64,000 nucleotides of DNA, taken from NCBI GenBank assembly GCA_963719975.1, contig CAVRED010000001.1:434001-498000 (forward strand), written 5' to 3'. The position numbers were made by a program, and so were the translations under genes. Below, piece by piece: positions 1-9,182 of the stretch; the stretch's first letter is position 1; every line of letters begins with the position of its first letter. The notes below the pieces were generated by a model. It searched no databases and had not been told where the DNA came from. It saw only the letters and a list, made by a program, of their open reading frames with translations. Origin of the DNA: Poindextera sp963719975 (GTDB taxonomy: Bacteria > Pseudomonadota > Alphaproteobacteria > Caulobacterales > Caulobacteraceae).

Positions 1-1063
1 TGCCTCAACGAGGCGAAATTCGTCGATCGATTCATGGACTCGATCGCCGACGCCGACCTGGTCGTGATCGCCGACACCGGCTCGACCGACGGTACGATCG
101 CCGCCTTCCGCCGCCGCGGCGTCGAGCCGCACTCCATCTCGATCAAGCCCTGGCGGTTCGACCACGCGCGCAACGCTGCGCTGGCGCTCGTACCGGACGA
201 TGTCGACATCTGCATCTCCCTCGACCTCGACGAGCTGATCATGCCGGGCTGGCGGCGCGTGATCGAGAGCGCCTGGCGGCGGGTGCCGCATCAACCACAT
301 CATGTACACCCACGCCTGGAGCCGCGACGTCACGGGCCGCTGGCACACGCTGCTCGACAACCGCATCCACGCCCGCCACGGCTTTACCTGGCGCTACCCC
401 TGCCACGAGATCGTCAAGGCCGAAGGGGTGACCGAGGAGATCGGCGTCGTGCGCCATCTGGTCATCGAGCACCATCCGGACCCGGAGAAGGACCGCGGAC
501 ACTATCTTCCCTTGCTCGAGCTCGCCGCCCGCGAGGAGCCGGACTTGCCTCGCCACGCCTTCTACCTTGGCCGCGAGTACATGTTCGAAGAGCGCTATGG
601 GGACGCGCTCGTCGAGTTCGCCCGCTACCTCGAGATCGCCACACCCGGCGCGCGCGGCGAGCGCTGCGCCGTCCACCGCTTCATCGCCCGCTGCCATGAG
701 GGCCTGGGCGACGCCGACGCCGCGCTTGCCGCGCTCCGCGCCGCGACGGCCGACGCGCCGACGGTGCGCGGGCCCTGGGTCGATCTCGCCTGGGCGCTCT
801 ATCAGCGGGAAGACTGGGCGGGGGCCTACGACGCCGCCCTGAAGGCGCTGGCCATCCCCGACGAGGTCATCGAATACGGCTGCGACTCCGACACCGGCGT
901 CCTGCCCGAGGACGTGGCGGCCATCTGCGGCTGGCGCCTCGGCCACCCCCAGCAGGCGCTGATCTTCGGCCGCCAGGCCATGGCCAAGGCCCCGGAGGTC
1001 GAACGCATCCGCCTGAACGTCGAGCGGATGGAAAAGGCGCTGGGCGTCGCGCCTGTGCGTTAG
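1..1063 (+). CDS. Family 2 glycosyltransferase with TPR-like C-terminal region (5' partial, one frameshift)
   Basis: The frame is open from base 1, so the start lies outside the window. Residues 1-95 carry a GT-A core: CLNE at the N-terminus, DTGSTDGT at 25-32 and the acidic metal-binding stretch ISLDLDEL at 72-79. Near base 281 the reading moves to the next frame (one extra base in the GGCGGCGGGT run) and continues as INHIMYTHAWS and about 250 further residues. The second part is rich in helical repeats (AFYLGREYMFEERYGDALVEF) resembling TPR units, a common arrangement in glycan-locus glycosyltransferases. The expected role is cytoplasmic transfer of a nucleotide-activated sugar; donor and acceptor are unknown. 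The next gene starts 15 bases downstream, so the two are probably co-transcribed. Confidence 0.8.
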
Positions 1064-1078
1064 GAGAGAGGCTCCAGG

Positions 1079-2024
1079 GTGGCGACGCCAGCGAGCGCAT
1101 CGATGGGCCGGGACGGCGTCTCGCCAGCCGAGGGCCATCTGCTGGCCTCGCGCGCCTACGCCGTCGGCCTGGCCGGCGAGGCGGCCGTGCTCGAGGTTCC
1201 CGCCTGGGGGTCGTATGTCGTGCGTCGCGGCCTTGGCGACGGCCTCGAGGACGCCGCCGGCGTCTACCCGCTCAGCGTCTTCGAGGCCCCTCGCGACTTC
1301 GAAGGGGGATTGGCGCAGCTGGCTGAGGCCAGGTTCGTGTCGGTGGTGATGGCGCCCGACCCGTTGCTGACCGACGCCGATCAGCTCGCGCGCGTCTTTC
1401 CGGTTCTGCGTCCCTACAAGATCCATCACCTGATCGATCCCGCTCGCGGTCCGTACGCGCCGGACAAGCATCATCGCTACGAGATCCGCCGGGCGTGGCG
1501 CAGCTGCACGGTCGAGCTCGTGCCGCTCGCCACCCACCTCGACGACTGGCGCGCGCTCTACGCCGGGCTTGTCGCGCTGAGGCAGGTCAGCGGCCCGGCC
1601 GACTTCTCCGACGCCTACTTCCAGGTCCTGGCCGATTCGGGTTCCGTCGTCGCCTTCCTCGCCAGGGTGGACGGCGCGTGCGCCGCCATGTCGCTTGTGG
1701 TTCGCCGCCGAGGGCGTCGTCTACAACCACCTCAACGCCGCCAATCCGCTCGGGTACGCCCGCGGCGCCAACTTCGCGCTCTATGACGCCGCCATCGCCC
1801 ACTTTCTCGGCGCCGGGGTGATCAACCTCGGCGCCGGCCTGAGCATGGGGCAGGGCGCGGACGGCCTGGCGGCGTTCAAGCGGGGCTTCGCGAACGCTTC
1901 GGTCCAGAGCTACATCTGTGGCGCGGTGTTGGACCCGGCGCGCTATGCCGATCTCAGCCGCGGCCGCCCCGACGACGGCTACTTCCCCGCCTACCGCGCG
2001 CCGGCCGCGACCCCGGAAGCCTAG
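1079..2024 (+). CDS. FemAB/GNAT-fold acyltransferase-like protein (frameshifted)
   Basis: I chose the GTG at 1079 because GGAGAG lies about 10 bases upstream and the frame is coding from there. The first ~205 residues end at MSLVV. An extra T near 1693 then moves the coding to the next frame, which continues with WFAAEGVVYNHLNAANPLGY. Removing that base gives 314 residues. The C-terminal part (GVVYNHLNA, LYDAAIAHFLGAG, LGAGLSMGQG, FKRGFANAS) matches the layout of FemAB-like or GNAT-superfamily acyltransferases found in polysaccharide loci, where they acylate amino sugars or lipid-linked intermediates. The family assignment comes from overall pattern rather than a catalytic signature. The stop codon shares the tetranucleotide CTAG with the stop of the convergent aminotransferase. 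Confidence 0.6.
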
Positions 2025-3103
2025 CGCAAGCCGCGCGCGCCGCACCGCCGCAGCGCCTCGACGATGCGGGCCATGTCGGCCTCGCCATAGCGATGATCGC
2101 AAGGCAGCGACAGCATCTCGCCCGCGAGCTGGTGCGCGGTCAAGAACGGGTCGGGGTCGCTGGGCAGGGTCGACCAATGCACGGGGCAGTAGATCGCCTC
2201 TTGCGCCAGAGCCGCCGCCACCGCGTCTCGATCGGCCACACGGATCGGAAAGGCCATCGGGGCGAAATCGAAGGTCTCTGCCGGCCAAAGCGCGAGGTCT
2301 GGCAGAGCCGCAGCCAAGGCTCGCGCGTTGGCCCGCCGCGCCGCGATCAGGGGGCTTGCGGCGACCTCGCCCAGCACCCGCCGCGTGGCGGGGCTCATCA
2401 CGCCGCAATCGACGCCGAACCGGCCTTCCTGGTCCTGGAAGGCGGGGAACCAGCGATCGGGGCGCCGCCCGCGCGGATCCAGGGCGCGCCGCATCTGTGC
2501 GACCGGCGACGGCGACGCGCGTCCAAAGGGCGGCGGCAGCGGCTCGTCGCCGATCAAGAGGCCGCCGTCGCCGACTCCGACGAGCTTGCGGGGGCTGTAC
2601 AGCGCCACATCGCCCCAGTCCGACGCGCCCGTGTCCATCGCCTGGGCGCGATCCTCGATCCAGAGCACGTCCGGCCGCGAGGCGACGAGCTCGAGAAACC
2701 CCGCGCGAGGCGGCCGGCCGAAGTAGTCTATGCCCACCACGACATCGCCGCTCGCCAGATCGCGATCGAGACGGCGCACGTCCATATCCAGGCCGGCGTC
2801 CACGCCGACCCAGCACAGCTCGAGCCCCGCCGCGGCTTCGGCCAGCGCCGTGCAGGCGTAGGCGGGCAGCCAGACGCGCGCGGCGCCGCGAAGGGCCAGC
2901 AACGCCGAGAGCGCGGCGCGTGCGCATCCGTAGGCGCCGACGTGCTTTCGCTCGCCGCGCCAGAAGGACAAGAGGCTGGTCGAGCCCGCGGGCCGTTCTG
3001 TCGCCCCGGCCGGTTCGAGCAGTGGCATGACACTGCCGATCGCAGCGGGTCCGCCGCCCGGGCGCCCCTCGCCGCGCGAACGCCGGCTGCTCGATGGGGG
3101 CAT
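2021..3103 (-). CDS. DegT/DnrJ/EryC1-type PLP-dependent aminotransferase
   Basis: Sugar aminotransferase of the DegT (fold-type I) superfamily, about 360 residues from the ATG at 3103. That ATG has an AAGGTG-like site just upstream; TTG 3112 and ATG 3028 are alternatives. The cofactor region is readable: WIEDRAQAMD corresponds to the family's ED-x-AQ motif and LYSPRKLVGVGDGG contains the Schiff-base lysine. DYFGRPP and the C-terminal substrate loop PVHWSTLP are also typical. Family members transfer an amino group from glutamate to a nucleotide-linked keto sugar. It stands alone on the minus strand between two plus-strand glycan blocks and overlaps the convergent acyltransferase stop by four bases. 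A role in making a dTDP-amino sugar with rfbBA is inference. Confidence 0.75.
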   Translation of the reverse strand: MPPSSSRRSRGEGRPGGGPAAIGSVMPLLEPAGATERPAGSTSLLSFWRGERKHVGAYGCARAALSALLALRGAARVWLPAYACTALAEAAAGLELCWVGVDAGLDMDVRRLDRDLASGDVVVGIDYFGRPPRAGFLELVASRPDVLWIEDRAQAMDTGASDWGDVALYSPRKLVGVGDGGLLIGDEPLPPPFGRASPSPVAQMRRALDPRGRRPDRWFPAFQDQEGRFGVDCGVMSPATRRVLGEVAASPLIAARRANARALAAALPDLALWPAETFDFAPMAFPIRVADRDAVAAALAQEAIYCPVHWSTLPSDPDPFLTAHQLAGEMLSLPCDHRYGEADMARIVEALRRCGARGLR

Positions 3104-3153
3104 CACCTTCAACCTCTGGTCGGCAGGGCCGGCAGGGGCCCGCTAATCACGCA

Positions 3154-3173
3154 TTAACCTCGTTGGCGGTTAA
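3154..3173. promoter_or_regulatory. Inverted repeat TTAACC-N8-GGTTAA in a divergent promoter region
   Basis: Perfect 6-base arms separated by 8 bases, in the 113-base gap between the minus-strand aminotransferase and the likely start of the plus-strand dioxygenase. TTAACC is also the CtrA half-site core, but the spacing here is not the CtrA 7-base spacing. It may be an operator for another regulator. Only the symmetry is seen; function is inferred. Confidence 0.3.
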
Positions 3174-3216
3174 CTTTTGCCTAGTTGCATGGGCGACTCC
3201 CCGCTTCGAGGCTGCC

Positions 3217-4048
3217 GTGAACCGGTCTGCGCAATCCGCTGTCGCTCATCCCCCCTGCCGCCACTGAAATCGCGTGCCTCGTCGCCTTCGACCAGGCGAT
3301 GGCCGAGGGCGGCATCGCCCACTTCCACGGCGTGCTCGATGGGGAGACCATCGCCGCCCTGCGCGCGGACAGCCAGCGCGTGATCGCTCTGCGCCGGGCG
3401 GTCCAGGAACGCAACGGCGTCAGCCGGGGCATGGAGGGCATCGGGCACCACGTCCTTGGGGAAGGAACCAGCCTCGATGACCTCATCGCCGCGCCGCCGC
3501 TGTGGGATGCGATCGAGCGCTATTTCGGCGGCAAGTTCATCCTCCTGAACTTCGGCGCGACCCTGAACCTGCCCGGCGGAGCGGCCTATACGCTCAAGCC
3601 CCATCGCGACGTCCGGGCCTGGACCAGCGACTACCGCCTTTCGCTCAACATGCTGGTCATGCTCGACGACTTCACCGCCGAGAACGGGGCCACGCTGTTC
3701 CTTGAGGGCTCCCATCGCGTCGAGCAGCCACCCTCGCTCGAAGCGTTCCAGGTCGACGCTCGCCAGCGCATCGGCAAGGCCGGCGACATCCTCCTCTTCA
3801 ACAGTCTGGTGGTGCACGCCGCCGCGCCCAATCGCGGCGCCGGCCCCCGCGCGGCGTTGACGCTCTGCTTCGGGCGTCCGTTCATGAAGCCGCAGATGGA
3901 CTGGCCGCGCTTTCTGGGGCCTGACGCTGAAGCGCGCCTGACGCCGCGCGCCCGCCAGCTGCTCGGATACGACGCCCGCGTCGCCGCCAGCCTGGACGAG
4001 TACTACCAGCCGCCCGAGCGGTGGACCTTCAAGCCGGACCAACGCTGA
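3217..4048 (+). CDS. Phytanoyl-CoA dioxygenase (PhyH) family Fe(II)/2-oxoglutarate enzyme
   Basis: The uninterrupted frame starts at ATG 3299 (249 residues). The 80 bases before it also read as protein (ATEIACLVAFDQA) without an ATG, and GTG 3217 lies one frame away across a run of six C at 3250-3255. An extra C there would give a 276-residue protein with the usual PhyH N-terminus. Iron ligands are visible: HRD in KPHRDVRAW (HxD) and the distal His in VVHAAAPNR, with the following Arg (GPRAALTL) fitting the 2-oxoglutarate anchor. Such enzymes hydroxylate lipids or sugar-linked substrates; next to a methyltransferase and acetyltransferase this one may decorate a glycan. Its stop overlaps the next start by one base (TGATG). 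Confidence 0.75.
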
Positions 4049-4800
4049 TGGGCGATCCGGCGCGCCTCGCGGTCGAGCAGTCGCGGCTGGACGCGGTGGT
4101 CGGCTCCTATGGCGATGAAGCTTCGCCGTTCGACGCCGCCATGCGCGGCTACATGATGCGGACGCTCGAGCCCTGGCTTATGGACGGGCCCTGCCTGCAG
4201 GTGGGCTGCGCGCACGGCGACCAGACGAGCCTCCTGGCCGAGCGCTTCTCCGACCTGACCGTGCTCGAACCGGTCCCACGGTTCCTCGATCAGACCCGCG
4301 AGCGGGTCGGCGATCGCGCCGTCTTCGTCCAGGCGTTGGTGGAGACCTATCTCACCGATCGCCGCTTCGAGAGCATCTTCTTCTCGCATGTGCTGGAGCA
4401 TGTGCTCGACCCGGCGGCGTCGCTGGCCAAGCTCGGGTCGCTGCTCAGCGCGACCGGGCGCCTCTTCGTCATCGTTCCGAACGCGGAGGCCCCGTCGCGC
4501 CGGATCGCGGTCAAGATGGGCGTGCTCGAGCATCTGGAAGCTCTGAGCCACGACGACGTCGCCGCCGGCCACCGCCGGGTCTACCGGCTGGACACGCTCT
4601 GCCGCGATGTCCTGGCGGCGGGCCTCTCGGTCGAGCACAGCGGCGGGATCTTCTACAAGCCCTTGGCCAACTTCCAGTTCAACGCCCTGATGGGAGGCCC
4701 GCTGATCGGCGACGCCTTCATGGAGGGATGCTTTCAGCTGGGCCGCGAGCACCCGACCAGCTGCGCCAGCATCTTCGTCGTCGCTGGGCGTCCGGCATGA
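4048..4800 (+). CDS. Class I SAM-dependent methyltransferase
   Basis: About 250 residues from the ATG that overlaps the preceding stop (TGATG). Motif I is CLQVGCAHG, an acidic residue closes the next strand (TVLEPVP), and the post-motif region is FFSHVLEHVLDP, the HVLEH pattern of the Methyltransf_11/23 group. GRLFVIVPNAEA follows as the typical beta-5 region. The family methylates small molecules, lipids or sugars using S-adenosylmethionine. Translational coupling to the PhyH gene and a 4-base overlap with the next GNAT gene suggest these proteins act on one glycan product. The acceptor is not identifiable. Confidence 0.8.
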   Translation: MGDPARLAVEQSRLDAVVGSYGDEASPFDAAMRGYMMRTLEPWLMDGPCLQVGCAHGDQTSLLAERFSDLTVLEPVPRFLDQTRERVGDRAVFVQALVETYLTDRRFESIFFSHVLEHVLDPAASLAKLGSLLSATGRLFVIVPNAEAPSRRIAVKMGVLEHLEALSHDDVAAGHRRVYRLDTLCRDVLAAGLSVEHSGGIFYKPLANFQFNALMGGPLIGDAFMEGCFQLGREHPTSCASIFVVAGRPA

Positions 4801-5363
4801 GCATTCCGGGCAAACGGGTTCGCCTGCGCGCCGTCGAAGAGGCCGACCTGCCGCTCCTGCACCGATGGGCGAACGACGAGGTGCTCTGGGCGGATCTCGG
4901 GGGCTGGCGCTTTCCCTCGAGCATGGACAGCGCCGAAGCCTGGTTCAGCGGGCTGAAGTCGGATCAACTGAACCACCGCTTCATCATCGAGACGCTGGAC
5001 ACGCCCGCGGCGATCGGGACGGCGAACCTGGTTGGCCTCGACTGGAAGAACCGCCACGCCGAGCATGGCATGCTGCTGGGCGACCCCGACGTGCGCCGAA
5101 AGGGCTATGGCCGCGACACCGTCATGGCGATGATGCGCTACGCCTTCGACGAGCTCGGGCTCGAGCGTCTGCATTCGGACATCATCGCCTACAACGATGC
5201 CTCGCTCGGCCTTTACGTCGACGCCTGCGGTTGGACCGTCGAGGGACGCCAGCGGCGATGGCACCACCGGCGCGGACAGTTCTGGGATCGGGTTCTGATC
5301 GGCGTCACCCGCGAAGACTACGCCGCCCACGCCGCGGCGACGCGATATTGGAGCGGACCCTGA
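4797..5363 (+). CDS. GNAT family N-acetyltransferase
   Basis: 188 residues starting at an ATGA overlap with the methyltransferase stop. It has the GNAT order: RLRAVEEADLPLLHRWAND near the N-terminus, GTANLVGLDW for strand 4, the acetyl-CoA loop DVRRKGYGRDTV (R/Q-x-x-G-x-G) near residues 97-107, and ERLHSDIIAYNDASLGLY as the C-terminal strand and helix. It resembles the RimJ/RimL-like branch that includes amino-sugar N-acetyltransferases. In this locus, acetylation of an amino group installed by a DegT enzyme is a reasonable but unproven role. Confidence 0.8.
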   Translation: MSIPGKRVRLRAVEEADLPLLHRWANDEVLWADLGGWRFPSSMDSAEAWFSGLKSDQLNHRFIIETLDTPAAIGTANLVGLDWKNRHAEHGMLLGDPDVRRKGYGRDTVMAMMRYAFDELGLERLHSDIIAYNDASLGLYVDACGWTVEGRQRRWHHRRGQFWDRVLIGVTREDYAAHAAATRYWSGP

Positions 5364-6813
5364 GCATCCTCGATGACCTTCTGCGGAGCGCGCAGCCCGG
5401 CTATGAGGCGTCCGTTCGCGAAATCCTCCAGCTGCTCTTGCAGCTCTTCGGCGACGAGGGGTTTCAGGGGGTCGACAGCGACGGATTCTCGGCGCGCGCC
5501 ATCTGTCTGATCGAGCGCGCCGACTTGGACGTCCGGCTCCGGCTCGCCCTGCTCAAGCGGCTCTCGTCTTTGAGCTGGTGGTCCGACGTGAAGATCTGCG
5601 ATCGGGAAAAGGCCGCCATATCCGCGCTCGCCCGACGCACGCTGTTCCGCAGCGCCAAGGCGGCCGGGTATCAACCCGCCGCCGCCTTCGCCGGCGGCCC
5701 GGCGCAATCATGCGGTCTTCGTCGGCGCGCTGGTGGGCGTGCTGCACTCGCCGACGCGGGGATCGTTCGACTACGTGCGCGCGCTCGCGGCCGATTCTGA
5801 CAACGCGCGGATCGACGTCTTTCATACCGGGACCTTGACGCCGAGATGCGAAGCTACGGCGCCGAGATCTTCGCGGAGAACGCCGGGCGGGTGACCTACA
5901 TCTCGATGGAGCGAGGCGCTCGGAGTGGCTCGAGCGAGCAACGTCCGGGGGCCCGTACACCTATCACTTCTGGTGCGAGGACGAGCTGGCGCCGCACATC
6001 AGTCGGGTGGCGATGCTGGGGCCGACGATCATGTTCACCTGCGGTGACGCGGCGCCTGTGCAGTTTGCCGACGTCTACTGGTACGGCCACGACGAGAGCT
6101 ACATTTCAACGCTGTGGCGGCGGCAGGGCGCGCCTGAACCCTTCATCGAGAACTACCGCTTCCTTCGCAGCACCCCGCTCAATCTGCCGGAATCGAAGGT
6201 CGATCGGACAAGGGCCGAGCTCGGATTCGAGCCTGGAGAGATCATTCTCGTGTCGGCCGGCAACCGGCTGGGGCGGGACCTTGATCAAGCCTTCGTTGAC
6301 GGTCTCGGCGGCTTTCTGCGCCGCCGTCCCGATGTTCGCTGGGTGGCCGTCGGCAGCCTCCATGACTACTGGATTTCGGCGCTCTCCAGGGTGTGGGGCC
6401 GGCAATTCGTCCACATCCCCTACGACACCGATCTGCGCAGCCTGCTCGCCAACTGCGACATCTTCGCCAATCCGTTCCGGGCCGGCGGGGGCCAGTCCTC
6501 GGTCATCGCGGTCGACGCGGGCGCCGTCGTCCTGACGCGTGGCGACCTTGGCGATGTCGGCTCCTGCATCCCGCCCGAGCATCGGGCGCATGGGGTCGCC
6601 GACTACTTCGCCAGCCTTGAGAACCTCGTCGCGGATCCTGCCCTGAGATCGGCCTGGAGCCGTGAGCAGAAGGCTTATCTCGCGCGCAGCGCCGATCCGG
6701 ACGCCTTCGCCGCCGAACTCGGCGAAGCCTGTGACCTCGCCCTCGACCGGTTCGCCGGTCGAACGCCGGTGAGTCTGGAGGCGCTCTTCGCTCAGAATAC
6801 CGGGCGCCGCTAG
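5348..6813 (+). CDS. GT-B fold glycosyltransferase (three frameshifts)
   Basis: The coding signal begins around TTG 5348, overlapping the GNAT stop; no ATG lies in frame, so the start is uncertain. Three indels are needed: an extra C near 5697, then missing bases near 5836 and 5908. Bridging them gives about 488 residues with continuous sense, for example NHAVFVGALVGVLHSP, EMRSYGAEIFAENAG, then GPYTYHFWCEDELAPHIS. The C-terminal half is a typical GT-B donor domain: GEIILVSAGNR, VRWVAVGS, FVHIPYDTDLRSLLANCDIFANPF, and a GGGQSS region where GT4 enzymes carry their phosphate-binding residues. Three frame changes within 215 bases is the worst spot in the window, so real decay of this gene cannot be fully excluded. 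Confidence 0.65.
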
Positions 6814-7962
6814 CGGCCGAGGACCTCGCGCACGATGTCTGTGACGGCGTCCAGCGACGCCGGCGCAAGTCCGGGCCAGCAGGGCAGGGCGAGCGTGCGC
6901 GCGGCAAGGTGGTCCGTCGCCGTCAGGTCGCCTCGCGGCAGGTCGCGGAAAGCGCGGTGACGGTGCAGCCCCGCGCCCCACCACCGGCGCGTGGCGATCC
7001 CCGCGCAGCCCAGCAGGCGTTCGATCTCCAGGATCGCGGGTTCCGGCGCCTCGATGTTGAAGGTCGAAGCCACCCAGCTCTCGCCGAGGCCTGGCGCCAT
7101 CCTCAGGTCGGGGACGTGCGCGAGGGCGTCGCGATAGCGGCCGAGAACCGTCGCAAATGAACGGCGTTGCCGCTCCCACTGGTCGAGGCCGGCCAGACCA
7201 TACGCTGCGCCAAACTCGCTGAGCTTGGCGTTGCTCCCGACCAGGCCCGCATCCCGGCCCTGGTCGAACCCGAAGTTCGAACGCGCGCGCGCGTCGCCGA
7301 TCGCCGAGCGGTCGCGCGAGATCACAAAGCCGCCTTCGCCAATGCCCAGCACCTTGGTCGCGTGCAGGCTGACCACGGCGGGCGCGCGCCCGACGCGCAA
7401 GCCATCGAAGCCCGCGGCCGCGTCGACGACGACCGGGACTCCGCTCGCGGCCTCGAAGGCGTCCCAGGCGAGCGGATCGATCGGCAGGCCGAACGGCGCC
7501 ACGGGCATGACCGCGGCGACCTCGCCACGGTCCATCTCGTCGAGGGTCGACCGCACGATCCCGGGGGTCAGCGCTCCGGTGTCGGGTTCGACGTCCACCA
7601 GGTAGGGCGTCAGGCCCGCGGCCATGGCCGCGTGAGCGCTCGCCGCGAAGGTCCACGCCGGCATCAGGCAATAGCGGCCACCGCCTCTCCGCCGCGCGCC
7701 GCAGCGAAAGGGTCAGTCCGGCGGTTGCGTTGCAGCAGGTGACCACGCACTCCGGGTCCAGGCCGAAGCGCTCGGCCAGTCTGGCCTCGAAGCGGCTGTT
7801 GAGCGGTCCGAAGTTGGAATAGGTGCGCCGCTCGTCGATGGTCCGCAGATAGGGCAGAGCGGCTTCAACTGGCGCGAGCTGCGGCCAGGCGATCGGAACC
7901 CGCGCCGGCGCCAAGGGCGGCGCATTCGCGTCGACCGCAAGTTTGGCCTTCGCCCGACCCAT
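6810..7962 (-). CDS. DegT/DnrJ/EryC1/StrS sugar aminotransferase (frameshifted)
   Basis: ATG 7962 begins an N-terminus typical of sugar aminotransferases, with the YSNFGPLNSRFEARLAERFG substrate entry region and CVVTCCNATAGL for the phosphate loop. An extra base near 7687 breaks the frame; beyond it the protein continues MPAWTFAASAHA. Corrected length is 383 residues. VVVDAAAGFDGL carries the cofactor-contacting Asp, and SLHATKVLGIGEGG holds the Schiff-base Lys. VioA and FdtB, which aminate dTDP-4- or 3-keto-6-deoxyhexose, belong to this family, and the divergent neighbour is the dTDP-glucose dehydratase. Its stop shares CTAG with the stop of the convergent glycosyltransferase. Confidence 0.75.
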
Positions 7963-8001
7963 GCACGTCCGCTCCGGTTCGCGGCCAACATGGCTTCCAA
8001 G

Positions 8002-8070
8002 GGCTTAATCCGAGGTAAGGACAGAGTTCGGGCCGGTCGCGTGGCGATTAGGCTTAATCCGGCCTTAAGG
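8002..8070. promoter_or_regulatory. Two CtrA-type boxes in the divergent aminotransferase/rfbB promoter
   Basis: The 152-base gap holds the direct repeat GGCTTAATCCG at 8002-8012 and 8051-8061. The second copy forms a perfect TTAA-N7-TTAA at 8054-8068, the consensus bound by the cell-cycle regulator CtrA. The first copy is a degenerate version with TAAG as the right half. The box lies 46 bases before the rfbB start. Binding by CtrA is inference from the motif and the likely Caulobacterales host. Confidence 0.5.
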
Positions 8071-8114
8071 CTGCGCCCCCACCTTCACGCGCACACGACC
8101 TGGCGTGGCGGATC

Positions 8115-9182
8115 ATGCGACTTCTGGTAACCGGCGGGGCCGGATTCATCGGATCGGCGGTGGTGCGCCTGGCGATCGCCCGGGGTCTCGACGTCGTGAC
8201 GTTCGACGCCCTGACCTATTGCGGCAATCTGGAGAATCTCGAGCCGGTCGCCTACGCGCCCGGCCACAGCTTCGTCCACGCCGACCTGCTCGAGCCCGCG
8301 GCCATCGAGGCCGTCCTGGCGCGTCACGAGCCGGACGTCGTCCTGCATCTGGCGGCGGAAACCCATGTCGACCGCTCGATCGACAGCCCGCTCGCGTTCG
8401 TGCGGACGAATGTCCTTGGCACGGCGAACCTCTTGGAGCGTCTCCGCAATTACTGGGAGCGGCTGCCGGCGGCGCGGCGGGAGGCCTTTCGCCTGGTCCA
8501 CGTCTCCACCGACGAGGTCTTTGGCCAGCTGGCCGCCGACGGCGCCTTCGATGAGACCAGCCCCTATGCGCCCAGCTCGCCCTACTCGGCCAGCAAGGCC
8601 GGCGCCGATCATCTGGTCCGCGCCTGGGGCCGCACCTATGGCCTGCCGGTCATCGTGACCCACTGCAGCAACAACTACGGGCCGTATCAATATCCGGAGA
8701 AGCTGGTCCCCGTCGTGATCCTCGCCGCGCTGGAGGGCCGGCCGATCCCGATCTACGGGCGCGGCGACAATGTGCGCGACTGGCTGTTCGTCGAAGACCA
8801 CGCCGAGGCGCTGCTGCGCGTGGCCGAGTGGGGGCGGCCGGGAGAAACCTACTGCATCGGCGGCGGCGCCGAGACGTCGAACCGGGCGATGGCCGAGCAG
8901 ATCTGCGACCAGCTGGACGCGCTTGAGCCGCCCTCCGGACGCGGCAGCCGCGAGCTCATCACGTCCGTCGCCGACCGTCCTGGGCACGACTTCCGCTACG
9001 CGATCGATCCGGCCAAGATGCGCGAGCAGCTCGCCTGGCGCGCCCGCACCTCGCTCGAGGACGGATTGGCCAGGACCGTGCGGTGGTATCTGGAAAACCG
9101 CGGCTGGTGGGAGCGGGTCCGCCAGCGCGCGCTCGACGGCGATGGGGTCGTGGCCGCGCGCGACCGGACGGCCGCCGGCTGA
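8115..9182 (+). CDS. rfbB: dTDP-glucose 4,6-dehydratase
   Basis: 355 residues, the usual size. The NAD-binding Rossmann start is TGGAGFIGS at residues 6-14. HLAAETHVDRSID is the RfbB signature around residue 81, HVSTDEVFG carries the catalytic Thr-Asp-Glu triad, and PYSASKAGADH contains the catalytic Tyr/Lys pair. HCSNNYGPYQYPEKL completes the active site. The enzyme converts dTDP-glucose to dTDP-4-keto-6-deoxyglucose in the cytoplasm, the branch point for rhamnose and for amino sugars such as Qui4N and Fuc3N. It is translationally coupled to rfbA. rfbC and rfbD are not in the window. Confidence 0.93.
   Translation: MRLLVTGGAGFIGSAVVRLAIARGLDVVTFDALTYCGNLENLEPVAYAPGHSFVHADLLEPAAIEAVLARHEPDVVLHLAAETHVDRSIDSPLAFVRTNVLGTANLLERLRNYWERLPAARREAFRLVHVSTDEVFGQLAADGAFDETSPYAPSSPYSASKAGADHLVRAWGRTYGLPVIVTHCSNNYGPYQYPEKLVPVVILAALEGRPIPIYGRGDNVRDWLFVEDHAEALLRVAEWGRPGETYCIGGGAETSNRAMAEQICDQLDALEPPSGRGSRELITSVADRPGHDFRYAIDPAKMREQLAWRARTSLEDGLARTVRWYLENRGWWERVRQRALDGDGVVAARDRTAAG

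Noticed and set aside
239..1537. 432-codon minus-strand frame over the first glycosyltransferase
   Set aside because: Composition is low-complexity and it crosses two plus-strand genes with recognisable motifs.
5348..6813. Pseudogene call for the GT-B glycosyltransferase
   Set aside because: Each break is a single base and the restored protein is full length, and intact essential-type genes nearby show the same kind of error. Decay is possible but not favoured.
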